The translations under genes and the position numbers were made by a program. 28,041 bases of DNA, taken from the IMG/VR virus record IMGVR_UViG_3300005294_000847, positions 13,413 to 41,453 of that record; one strand, written 5' to 3'. The DNA is from a virus. A model generated the notes under the pieces. That model saw only the letters and a list, made by a program, of their open reading frames with translations. It was not told where the DNA came from and did not search any database. Shown here one piece after another: positions 21,107 through 27,438 of this stretch. How positions within the stretch are numbered: position 1 is the stretch's first letter; each line of letters opens with the position of its first letter.

Positions 21107-21939
21107 TAGAACGTGAACTCCGTATCTGCGTAGTGGTCGATCCATACTGTTTCGGGTGCGCCTGCGATTGAGTGCAAGTACCAGCTGATGGCGTTTCCTG
21201 CGTGTGCCTCGAAAGCGCTAACTGCTTCGAGGATCACGCGGTGCCATTCGGGATCCGGGTAGACGCGTTTCACGAACAACGGCATGCCACCGCTGTAGCT
21301 CACGTAGTCGATCCATTTGCGCCCGGTGACCAGCAACCCCATTTGTAGTTGCGCGACGTTTCCGCTCGGGATTGTTCGAGTCAAGAATTGGCGTAGCTGA
21401 GTTTTCTGGTCGCGGGATTTGATTTCAATTAGGCCGTCATCGCCAACCAGTCCGTCGGGTGAATAACCTAATTTGAATCCGTGGTCATCGTTGACGATGA
21501 AGCCGACCTCAGTAACTGGCGCATGATTGTCTGCATACACGGCTCGTGCGTAAGGTTCGTCGTCCACGCCTCGCTGCATTGCCCGGTTCATCGGCATAAA
21601 TTCCACGCGCCCGGTGATCCGCTCGGCTATGAGCGTGTTCATGAGCGTGTGTGCCATGTCGCCGTTGGACACTGTAAGGGTTTGAGTGTTCTTCGCACGA
21701 GCCAATTCGGACCGGGTTGGGTGCATCGTTTTGATGCGCTTCTGCTCCCCGGCCTTAGTCGCTTTGCCCCAGCATGGCGTATCGGCCTCGGCTTGGCACT
21801 CTGGGCACTCGTAAGCTACTGCTCCTAGCGTTTCCTTGGTGACCAGTGCGCCCACGGTAGACGCTGTAACAAGGCCGCAACGGGCTTGGAGCCACTCATC
21901 GGTGCCTTGCTCTAACTTGTCATAGATCGTTGTCGCCAC
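21106..21939 (-). CDS. YqaJ/lambda-type exonuclease with a zinc-knuckle insert
   Basis: 5'-3' dsDNA exonuclease of phage recombination. 277 aa from GTG 21939 (GAGGAGG upstream). Motifs: EQGTDEWLQARCGLVTAS (10-27), AMQRGVDDEPYARAVY (120-135), LGYSPDGLVGDDGLIEIKS (158-175) with D162, E172 and K174 as catalytic residues, and AQLQMGLLVTGRKW (196-209) with Q197. Between the first two lies an insert with CPEC (45-48), C56 and H73 (HPTR), a likely zinc-binding module seen in some actinophage proteins. Followed immediately by its partner gene and SSB. Confidence 0.9.
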   Translation of the reverse strand: MATTIYDKLEQGTDEWLQARCGLVTASTVGALVTKETLGAVAYECPECQAEADTPCWGKATKAGEQKRIKTMHPTRSELARAKNTQTLTVSNGDMAHTLMNTLIAERITGRVEFMPMNRAMQRGVDDEPYARAVYADNHAPVTEVGFIVNDDHGFKLGYSPDGLVGDDGLIEIKSRDQKTQLRQFLTRTIPSGNVAQLQMGLLVTGRKWIDYVSYSGGMPLFVKRVYPDPEWHRVILEAVSAFEAHAGNAISWYLHSIAGAPETVWIDHYADTEFTF

Positions 21940-22054
21940 AGTCGGCCTCCTCGGGCATAAGAAAAGCCGAATCGTCTGATTTGGCTTGGTCGGTGATCGG
22001 GGTGCAACAACCGCAGTTCTGGTCGCACGCTTGGCTATAGGGGTGCGTGCTCAC
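21920..22054 (-). CDS. Possible 44-aa leader ORF carrying a terminator hairpin
   Basis: GTG at 22054 overlaps the stop of the preceding 52-aa gene (GTGA). The product MSTHPYSQACDQNCGCC... contains four Cys. The frame runs through the hairpin at 21964-21987 and ends 20 bases inside the exonuclease gene. Evidence that it is made is only the coupled start and open frame; it could be a leader peptide. Confidence 0.4.
   Translation of the reverse strand: MSTHPYSQACDQNCGCCTPITDQAKSDDSAFLMPEEADCGDNDL
21953..21987 (-). terminator. Hairpin/T-tract/SD leader of exonuclease gene
   Basis: AAGCCAAATC pairs with GATTCGGCTT (one A-C mismatch) around a 4-nt loop, then TTCTTATGCCC followed by GAGGAGG and the GTG start. 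Closely matches the element before the major tail protein gene in box sequence. Confidence 0.65.
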
Positions 22055-22209
22055 AACCCGCATCCTTTGCTGGTGTCTTGGTGTGTGGCGAGTCGGTCTA
22101 ACGCGAGCGCCATGAACGCGGCCTCGAACTGTTCACCGCACGCAACGCACTTGGTGGTTACAGTCGGCGCACCATGCATCGCCGCGTCGTGCTTCTCATT
22201 AGCGCCCAT
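22051..22209 (-). CDS. 52-aa zinc-finger-like protein
   Basis: ATG at 22209, overlapping the upstream gene by 11 nt. Product begins MGANEKHDAAMHGAP; CVAC (21-24), H43 and C50 with FEAAFMALALDRLATH between them form a C2HC-like layout typical of single zinc fingers. Unknown function. Confidence 0.62.
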   Translation of the reverse strand: MGANEKHDAAMHGAPTVTTKCVACGEQFEAAFMALALDRLATHQDTSKGCGL

Positions 22210-22513
22210 TGGGTTCGTCTCCTAGTAGTTGCTTGGCCTCGGTGTGCGGGCATTGCTCGCCGGGTTTCAGGTCGAGGTAGCCGTGTTCTTGGCATCCTCC
22301 GTGGTGGTCGAACCAACACGCGCCGGGGTCTGTCATGTCGCGCACAAGCTGACGCAACTGCGCCTCCCGTTCCCGCATGTGCTTTTCCAGCACCTCGGAT
22401 AGGTGGGCGCGGTATTCGGCGTTAGGTCGCCACGTACTGTCACAAGCGCAAACCGTGTCATCAGGTGCATTCGCAAGCGGACGGTGGGCTGTCAGGATTT
22501 CTTGAATGGTCAT
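22199..22513 (-). CDS. Hypothetical protein with C-terminal Cys/His cluster
   Basis: 104 aa, ATG at 22513 overlapping the upstream stop (ATGA), with GGAGGTG upstream. The middle is a long helix (AEYRAHLSEVLEKHMREREAQLRQLVRDM); the end has CWFDHHGGCQEHGYL...CPHTEAKQLL, a possible zinc site. No family recognised. Confidence 0.68.
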   Translation of the reverse strand: MTIQEILTAHRPLANAPDDTVCACDSTWRPNAEYRAHLSEVLEKHMREREAQLRQLVRDMTDPGACWFDHHGGCQEHGYLDLKPGEQCPHTEAKQLLGDEPNGR

Positions 22514-22857
22514 GGCTTCACCTCCGGGCGGTACAGCACACGGGCGGGGAGGGTGATCTTTCCGGTCGTGTAAATGTGCTCCGCGTTGGCTATTGCCCAC
22601 TCTGAGCCGACGATTGAGGACTTCTCCACCATTTGCAAGACGCATGGATCGCCGTCGAGAATCACCGAACCAGCCGGCAACTTGTCGAGTTCTTCCACGC
22701 TGTTCACTACCGGCTGGGCGACGGCGAGGTAAGCGGACACGGCGGCGCGAGCTACAGCTACGTGCATTTCCTCGGTAGGCAAATTGCCATAGACGGTGCC
22801 CATCGTCGCCTTAGCTGCCGTTTCGAGCGCGTCCGGGTTTAGCGGGGTGTTAGGCAT
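22510..22857 (-). CDS. Hypothetical protein, paralogue of the gene at 25758
   Basis: 115 aa, ATG at 22857 (TAGGAGA upstream). The first 50 residues (NPDALETAAKATMGTVYGNL, then EEMHVAVARAAVSAYL) match the product of the gene at 25758 closely, so the two share a helical N-terminal module. The rest (SVEELDKLPAGSVILDGDPCV, WAIANAEHIYTTGKITLPARVLY) is a beta domain found in many actinophage hypothetical proteins. Function unknown. Confidence 0.7.
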   Translation of the reverse strand: MPNTPLNPDALETAAKATMGTVYGNLPTEEMHVAVARAAVSAYLAVAQPVVNSVEELDKLPAGSVILDGDPCVLQMVEKSSIVGSEWAIANAEHIYTTGKITLPARVLYRPEVKP

Positions 22858-23065
22858 TGTTTTCTCCTAGTCCGAGGCGGGCGCGAATGTCAGCCCAGAC
22901 GGTTTCGTATTCGATCCCGCCACCGAACGTTTCGACGTACGCAATCAAGTTCGCTGTCCGTTGCTCGTAAGCGAGGGCGAGGGTGGCGTTTGCCCTCGTG
23001 CCTCCGGGGTTTCGCGGATCGTCCTGCGCAAATTCTTCATACGGGTTGCCGGGTAGGTTGCTCAT
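22850..23065 (-). CDS. Hypothetical protein
   Basis: 71 aa, ATG at 23065 overlapping the upstream stop (ATGA). The N-terminus is Pro/Asn/Asp-rich (NLPGNPYEEFAQDDPRNPGG); the rest is a helix (ANATLALAYEQRTANLIAYVETF). No recognised domain. Confidence 0.65.
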   Translation of the reverse strand: MSNLPGNPYEEFAQDDPRNPGGTRANATLALAYEQRTANLIAYVETFGGGIEYETVWADIRARLGLGENNA

Positions 23066-23307
23066 TTGTTTTCCTCTCCCATCTCGATTGCTTCGGCGAT
23101 CATTCTTAGGTCTTTTGCAATGTCAGCGTCATGTGGGTGCACGTCGCTTTGGGTGTCAATGTCGATTGCGAGGGTTCCCCAAACCCGGTCCACGCCGATA
23201 ACAATGGTCGTGTTGCTGGCACGTAGGGTGGCTGCCACGACGCACGCACTCCCCGAGTCGTGGCGGTTTACGGTTACGCCAGCATGAGTTGCAGGTTGTG
23301 GTTTCAT
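23062..23307 (-). CDS. Hypothetical protein
   Basis: 81 aa from ATG 23307 with AAGAGGAAA upstream; the frame is open further up, but inside the neighbour. Mostly beta (SACVVAATLRASNTTIVIGV, then VWGTLAIDIDTQSDVHPHDA) ending with a helix. Unknown function. Confidence 0.65.
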   Translation of the reverse strand: MKPQPATHAGVTVNRHDSGSACVVAATLRASNTTIVIGVDRVWGTLAIDIDTQSDVHPHDADIAKDLRMIAEAIEMGEENK

Positions 23308-23654
23308 TTGTTTTCCTCTTTCGTAGTAGTGCGCGCCATGCGGTCGGCGTAGGCGATAGCTTCGGCCCACGTGTCGAATTCTTCTGCCGGGTGAGCCCCA
23401 TGCCAGACGTGGGAATAATGCTTACCCGCAGTGACCTCGTACCGGCCACTGCACGTCCTAACATCAATCCGCTCCGTCCGATCCACCCCGTCTGACCATG
23501 TGCCGTCGATAAGGCGATAAGGGCCAGTGCGTTCGTGGTCGTATTCGCAGGTCTGGCAGTCCTCCGGGCAGTCCGTGTGGTCGATGTGCACGCAGCGTAC
23601 GCACGCGCTGCACGGCGGGCTTGCGTGGCACCGGCAGTCATGACACTCAGCCAC
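23304..23654 (-). CDS. Cys-rich protein with zinc-binding N-terminus
   Basis: 116 aa from GTG 23654 (GGTGAGGAAC upstream; 8-nt overlap). The first 40 residues are packed with Cys/His (AECHDCRCHASPPCSAC, then CVHIDHTDCPEDCQTCEYDH), enough for two zinc sites. The rest has IDVRTCSGRYEVTAGKHYSH and a C-terminal helix (DTWAEAIAYADRMART). No family recognised. Confidence 0.65.
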   Translation of the reverse strand: MAECHDCRCHASPPCSACVRCVHIDHTDCPEDCQTCEYDHERTGPYRLIDGTWSDGVDRTERIDVRTCSGRYEVTAGKHYSHVWHGAHPAEEFDTWAEAIAYADRMARTTTKEENK

Positions 23655-23862
23655 GTTCCTCACCTGCCATCCCTGCGTCGGCCAGCTTGCGAGTTTCGCA
23701 GGGGTATGCGGTGTGGCAGTTAGCGCAGATCGTGTACTTGATCCAGTTGCGTGGTTCGGCATAGTCAACGTCGTAAGATTCGGGGCGCTCGCCACGCTTC
23801 GGCTTGTGCAGTTCTTGTATCTGCTCCAACGCGGTGCGCATGACCGGGATTATGGGTTTCAT
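23647..23862 (-). CDS. Hypothetical protein
   Basis: 71 aa, ATG at 23862 (ATGA overlap). Contains CANCHTAYPCET near 47-58, a likely zinc knuckle, after a helical lead (RTALEQIQELHKPKRGERPE). Unknown function; belongs to the coupled Cys-rich series. Confidence 0.65.
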   Translation of the reverse strand: MKPIIPVMRTALEQIQELHKPKRGERPESYDVDYAEPRNWIKYTICANCHTAYPCETRKLADAGMAGEERG

Positions 23863-24176
23863 GACTGCTCACCGTCCAGTGCTTGTTTGATCATCTTGAG
23901 GTGGGTTGGGGTCAACTGGTTGACAATCGCCTCGGCCTGTTCGAGGCGGGTGATTAGGGCGAGGACGGTTGGCGGGTCGAACGTGGCGATGTGGATTGCG
24001 TCTGCCCAGTGCGGGATCTTCTCGTCATCCGCGAATTTGGTTGATGACTTCAAGGAACGCCACGCAACCTTATTGGCGATTGCAATATGGGATTCCCCGA
24101 CAGATGGATTCCAGTGCACCCACTCGCCCGGTGTTGCTTCTTCTGCGATCTTGCGCAGGTTGGTTAGGTTTTTCAC
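23859..24176 (-). CDS. Ead/Ea22-like phage protein
   Basis: 105 aa from GTG 24176 (GTGA overlap with the upstream mini-gene; AAAGGAGCG before it). LRKIAEEATPGEWVHW at the front and DAIHIATFDPPTVLALITRLEQAE near 59-82 match the Ead/Ea22-like pattern (A..ATPG.W ... DA.fIA...P..vl.LL..l) seen in early regions of many phages. The family has no firm function. Confidence 0.72.
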   Translation of the reverse strand: MKNLTNLRKIAEEATPGEWVHWNPSVGESHIAIANKVAWRSLKSSTKFADDEKIPHWADAIHIATFDPPTVLALITRLEQAEAIVNQLTPTHLKMIKQALDGEQS

Positions 24177-24262
24177 GCCGCGCTCCTTTCAATTAGTGCC
24201 CAGATCATGAATGCTACGAAACACAGTCCGGCGAGGATGAAGTCAAACTTTAGGTAGTCCAT
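24173..24262 (-). CDS. 29-aa mini membrane protein
   Basis: ATG at 24262, stop overlapping the next GTG (GTGA). Product MDYLKFDFILAGLCFVAFMI... is a single hydrophobic helix. It overlaps another mini-gene upstream by 13 nt. Supported by tight coupling and hydrophobicity; no ribosome site is obvious. Confidence 0.45.
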   Translation of the reverse strand: MDYLKFDFILAGLCFVAFMIWALIERSAA

Positions 24263-24369
24263 GCGCCGACCAAGCCGATCAGTGTTGAGCCGAACAAGAG
24301 GGTTACGAGGGCGATTGCTTCGATCCAGTAACCGGTGGGGAGGTTGTCAGCGTCAGAATGGCAAGTCAT
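24250..24369 (-). CDS. 39-aa mini membrane protein
   Basis: ATG at 24369, overlapping the upstream gene's end by 17 nt. Polar N-terminus (MTCHSDADNLPTGYW), then one membrane segment (IEAIALVTLLFGSTLIGLVG). With the 29-aa gene it forms a nested pair of small membrane proteins. Moderately supported. Confidence 0.45.
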   Translation of the reverse strand: MTCHSDADNLPTGYWIEAIALVTLLFGSTLIGLVGAWTT

Positions 24370-24862
24370 TGATTCCCGCCTTGATAGCAACAACCTCAGA
24401 CTGTGTGCGGATCAGATCAGCTTTCGACTGCAACCGGTCAGCACGCACATTCATCGCCTGAATCTTCCGACGCGCATTAGCCTCAGCAACGGGCACGAAC
24501 TCGCTGACTTCGGCCTCCATGATGGTCACCGTCGCGCCCCAACGCTCGGCACGCTTAGCACGCTCACGAGCTGCCGAACGAGACTTGAACATGCCACCCA
24601 TGTTCGGCCAAACAAACTTGTAATCATCCTCGATAAGGTCAACAGCCCACTGAGTTCCACTGTTTGCGCGATCATCCAAGAAGAACGCCCAACCACTCGG
24701 CTTCCAGTCTGGATTCTGGATCAAGGTTTCCGCGTAATCCCACGTCGAGTAACCCCACTCTTCTGGCGAATCATCAATAGCACTAAGCTCCGGGAAATGC
24801 TTCCAAAAGTTGACTTTCGCTTCGGATGGAATGTCAGTGATAACAGCTTTGTAGAGACGCAT
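24353..24862 (-). CDS. Hypothetical protein
   Basis: 169 aa, ATG at 24862 overlapping the stop of the Rha-like gene (TAATG). Contains 'GWAFFLDDRANSG', 'VWPNMGGMFKSRSAARERAKRAE' and a helical C-terminal half (AEANARRKIQAMNVRADRLQ). The middle part ('F.SRSAA..RA......GA.V.I..AEV') recalls proteins that carry an SPOR-like or phage-typical repeat fold. Function unknown. Confidence 0.68.
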   Translation of the reverse strand: MRLYKAVITDIPSEAKVNFWKHFPELSAIDDSPEEWGYSTWDYAETLIQNPDWKPSGWAFFLDDRANSGTQWAVDLIEDDYKFVWPNMGGMFKSRSAARERAKRAERWGATVTIMEAEVSEFVPVAEANARRKIQAMNVRADRLQSKADLIRTQSEVVAIKAGINDLPF

Positions 24863-25686
24863 TAGGAGGCCTTCTTGTCGTTGTAACGGGTTTCGAGGAA
24901 CGGGATAGCCTTGTGCAACGAGCCATACTCATCAACAAACTTGGCCACGTGACGCTGAATCGCCTCAGCGCCAGGAATCGTAATCTTCAACGTGTGCATC
25001 AGCTCGCCACCGAACCGCGGCACATCAGCGTTTTGCACCCGGTCAAAATACGGCTTCTTATGCGAGAACTCTGAATACCGGTTGCGGTACTCTTTCTTCT
25101 GCTTCGAATCAGACCAGCGACTACGAGACTCGGAATAGATCCACTCGGTGAAGATCAAGCATTCGCGTAGGTCCTGCTCGCCTACTTTGAGGACGCTTGC
25201 CACAGATCGGAAGCTGAGCTTGTCATCGTCTGAGCAGTACGTGTCCCAGAAGTTCACCTTTGGCGCGTCGGCCTCAATCTTGGAACTCAGTGCCAGCTTC
25301 TCGCTTTCCGACTCAAGCACCATGCGTGCAAGGTCGGATCGGGTCAGCTCGGCGGGGCGAGGCGCGCTACTGAGTTGCTGAGCCATCTTGAAGAAAGCCT
25401 CGACAAGGTTCGCCTTGAACTCTGCAACCTGATCGGTATTGCGCATGAAGGTCATGAGCAAAGTTGACTGAGGCTCATTCAGTAGGGCGACGCGAACCTG
25501 CGAGTTGTTATAACCAGCTCGCGTTTCAAACGCGACCTGTCCGAAGCGCTCCAGCTTCGCCGTGTGCGTCGAGATGCTTTCGAGAACATTCTTATGTTGA
25601 ACGCCAGCACCCTCGGCGATCTGCTCGGAACTTACAACAAGCCCGAATCCGTTGTGCTCGATGGTTGGTACAATAGGATTATTCAT
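24862..25686 (-). CDS. Rha-family/antirepressor-like regulator
   Basis: Likely DNA-binding regulator of the Rha/antirepressor type. 274 aa, ATG at 25686 with AAGGAG upstream. The N-terminal 105 residues carry the Rha pattern (VSSEQIAEGAGVQHKNVLESI, then LNEPQSTLLMTFMRNTDQVAEFKANLVEAFFKM). The C-terminal half (about 150-260) resembles a KilAC/ANT-type domain (FRSVASVLKVGEQDLRECLI, EWIYSESRSRW, LKITIPGAEAIQRHV). Such proteins modulate lysogeny or interfere with host integration factors. Its leader has an 11-bp perfect hairpin. Confidence 0.82.
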   Translation of the reverse strand: MNNPIVPTIEHNGFGLVVSSEQIAEGAGVQHKNVLESISTHTAKLERFGQVAFETRAGYNNSQVRVALLNEPQSTLLMTFMRNTDQVAEFKANLVEAFFKMAQQLSSAPRPAELTRSDLARMVLESESEKLALSSKIEADAPKVNFWDTYCSDDDKLSFRSVASVLKVGEQDLRECLIFTEWIYSESRSRWSDSKQKKEYRNRYSEFSHKKPYFDRVQNADVPRFGGELMHTLKITIPGAEAIQRHVAKFVDEYGSLHKAIPFLETRYNDKKAS

Positions 25687-25708
25687 TTTGTTTCTCCTTG
25701 AAACGACG

Positions 25709-25736
25709 AAACCCGCTAGTGACTGCTAGCGGGTTT
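25709..25736 (-). terminator. Perfect hairpin between gene 25758 and the Rha-like gene
   Basis: AAACCCGCTAG/CTAGCGGGTTT, 11 bp perfect, 6-nt loop. Reading leftward it is followed by CGTCGTTTC then AAGGAG; reading rightward by TTAC. It could terminate in either direction, though the T-tract is weak leftward. Confidence 0.6.
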
Positions 25737-25757
25737 TACTTTTGGGGTTGGGTTCTT

Positions 25758-25955
25758 CTAGTCATCGTCTACCCCGTAAAGTTCGGCGTAGGCTTGCTGG
25801 GCTGGGGTTGGAAGTGCTTGGAGATAGGCTGATACGGCGATGCGAACAACAGCAGTGTGCATTTCCTCGTCCGGCAGGTCGCTGTAGACAGTAGACATGA
25901 CAGCTTGGGATGCCAAAAGAAGCGCATCGGGGTTTAGTGCGGGTTGGTTAGGCAT
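25758..25955 (-). CDS. Hypothetical protein, short paralogue of the gene at 22510
   Basis: 65 aa from ATG 25955 with GAGGAGA upstream. NPDALLLASQAVMSTVYSDL and EEMHTAVVRIAVSAYL are nearly the same as in the product of the gene at 22510, but here the protein ends soon after (ELYGVDDD). It is a stand-alone copy of the N-terminal module. Function unknown. Confidence 0.7.
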   Translation of the reverse strand: MPNQPALNPDALLLASQAVMSTVYSDLPDEEMHTAVVRIAVSAYLQALPTPAQQAYAELYGVDDD

Positions 25956-26265
25956 TGGGGATCTCCTCATATTTCCAGAGCACAGCGTCGGGGTGCTCAT
26001 TGATCAGCTCGACAGGGGCGTTGGGCGTTGGCGTGATGGGGTATTTATCGAAGTCGTAATATGAGTCTTCAAGCCCAGAACCATTCACCCATTCACTCAG
26101 CCAGCAGTCATGACCGGTGGTTAGCTTGTGTTCCCCGCTATGGTCTCGGCAGCCGGCGGTGTCCCATTCTTCGGGTTCGCAGTTTGGACGTTTCCGGCAG
26201 TCTGCGTCAGGAGCTTCATGACATTCGATACTCAATCCGCTCACGCTGATCTTGTGCCCGCTCAT
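25948..26265 (-). CDS. Cys/His-rich hypothetical protein
   Basis: 105 aa, ATG at 26265 (ATGA overlap). Cysteines at C15, C23, C29, C39 and C54 with nearby His (IECHEAPDADCRKRPNCEPE, GCRDHSGEHK, GHDCWLSEWV) suggest a zinc fold in the first 55 residues. The C-terminal part is acidic. No family recognised. Confidence 0.65.
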   Translation of the reverse strand: MSGHKISVSGLSIECHEAPDADCRKRPNCEPEEWDTAGCRDHSGEHKLTTGHDCWLSEWVNGSGLEDSYYDFDKYPITPTPNAPVELINEHPDAVLWKYEEIPNA

Positions 26266-26666
26266 TCCCCTGCTTCCTTGCTTAGTTCGCGTGCTTTGAG
26301 GGCAATCTCAACGAAAGCATTCTTATTCGAAGGGCATGTGCGGTAAACGCGTTCTAGCTCCGCCGCGTGTTCTTCCAACTCGGCCTGCTCCTTAGCTTTA
26401 GCGGTGATGCGTTCCTGCACATCGACGACTTCCTGAAGCTTGTGCATGGCATTGAACGCGAGGACTTCGGGCACGCTCATGTCATCGGACGTGTCGCCAT
26501 ACCCCGCCACTTCTAGCACCGCCAGAGCAATAGCGGGTGCGTCGAACGAATGGAGCGTAAGGCCGCTTCGTCCGGCATCCTTGTACTCGATGCCTAAAGT
26601 AAAGTGTTTGCCTAATTCCTTCACTTGCAATTGTCTGGTTTTATCAACGCTATTGAATGTGTTCAT
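26262..26666 (-). CDS. Coiled-coil hypothetical protein
   Basis: 134 aa, ATG at 26666 (ATGA overlap). An N-terminal beta part (LGKHFTLGIEYKDAGRSGLTLHSF), a helical middle (APAIALAVLEVAGYG; SVPEVLAFNAMHKLQEVVDV) and a C-terminal coiled coil (RITAKAKEQAELEEHAAELE). No recognised function. Confidence 0.68.
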   Translation of the reverse strand: MNTFNSVDKTRQLQVKELGKHFTLGIEYKDAGRSGLTLHSFDAPAIALAVLEVAGYGDTSDDMSVPEVLAFNAMHKLQEVVDVQERITAKAKEQAELEEHAAELERVYRTCPSNKNAFVEIALKARELSKEAGE

Positions 26667-26854
26667 TTGCTTTCTCCTTGTTCGACTAGATCAATAAGCG
26701 CCACAACCACATTCGCGCTAACGACCTGCGCATAAGCGTTATAGCTTTCGACATATTCTCTGGCGGTGCAATTATCAGAGCTTGCAACAGCGAGGAACTT
26801 CTCAGCTGACTCTTTGATTGCGACCAAATCTAAGGGCTCTATTGTTTGCGTCAT
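26663..26854 (-). CDS. Small hypothetical protein
   Basis: 63 aa from ATG 26854 with GAAGGAAAAGG upstream. Acidic and helical (EPLDLVAIKESAEKFLAVAS; EYVESYNAYAQVVSANVVVA). It begins 53 nt inside the end of the previous gene, an overlap larger than its neighbours have. Function unknown. Confidence 0.62.
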   Translation of the reverse strand: MTQTIEPLDLVAIKESAEKFLAVASSDNCTAREYVESYNAYAQVVSANVVVALIDLVEQGESK

Positions 26855-27077
26855 TACCTTTTCCTTCCTCTGGATATTTCTTCTTGTACTCATCCCTCAA
26901 TGCCACATCGCGGTCTCGCCAATACCTGTAATCAGTAGCAAACGAACCAAGCCCTACACCCTTGGTAACTTTGTCCGCGACGATCACAGCAAGAAACATG
27001 TACTTAGTGGCAGCTTCTTCAATCTGAGCAACAAGTAACTTCCGATTAGCCTCAGTAACCCGATCAGCCAGATTCAC
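26802..27077 (-). CDS. Hypothetical protein
   Basis: 91 aa from GTG 27077 (GTGA overlap with the previous stop). LADRVTEANRKLLVAQIEEAATKYMF is one long helix, then VIVADKVTKGVGLGSFATDYRYWRDRDVALRDEYK. A longer form from 27119 is possible but would overlap the neighbour by 46 nt. No recognised domain. Confidence 0.6.
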   Translation of the reverse strand: MNLADRVTEANRKLLVAQIEEAATKYMFLAVIVADKVTKGVGLGSFATDYRYWRDRDVALRDEYKKKYPEEGKGNDANNRALRFGRNQRVS

Positions 27078-27358
27078 GCTGCCATCAACCTTCTCTCTAC
27101 TGACTTGTGGTGGCCACACTCGTTAGGGTTCATCACGTGAGCAACCGCCGTTTCGCCGGTAATGTCGCTGTATTCCTTGTCGTAAGCGTTCTTGATGAAT
27201 TCGGCAGCTTCAACGGCCTTGTCTTTACGGTCATTGAAGGCGCGCTCAAGACGGCGTGCAGTCTTCTTCATCTCTGAGAACGTCGCTGTTACACCGTTGA
27301 TGGCGTTATAGCGGGCAAGTTCAGTGAGGAAGTCGGGTGATGGGTTGTTTTTGGGCAT
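27074..27358 (-). CDS. Hypothetical protein
   Basis: 94 aa from ATG 27358 with AAAGGAC eight bases upstream. Helical, with SPDFLTELARYNAINGVTAT and MKKTARRLERAFNDRKDKAV, ending in NECGHHKSVERRLMAA. A weak hairpin (27377-27395) lies just before its ribosome site. Early gene of unknown function. Confidence 0.65.
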   Translation of the reverse strand: MPKNNPSPDFLTELARYNAINGVTATFSEMKKTARRLERAFNDRKDKAVEAAEFIKNAYDKEYSDITGETAVAHVMNPNECGHHKSVERRLMAA

Positions 27359-27438
27359 GACAGATAGTCCTTTACTTTCCGCAAGAAACACGGAAGGGAG
27401 GGTGAAGGGGTAATGCGGGGGTGGTGTGATGCCTAGAT

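Noticed and set aside
24335-24865. Plus-strand open frame (176 codons)
   Set aside because: Antisense to an intact, coupled minus-strand gene; composition looks like a reverse-frame artefact.
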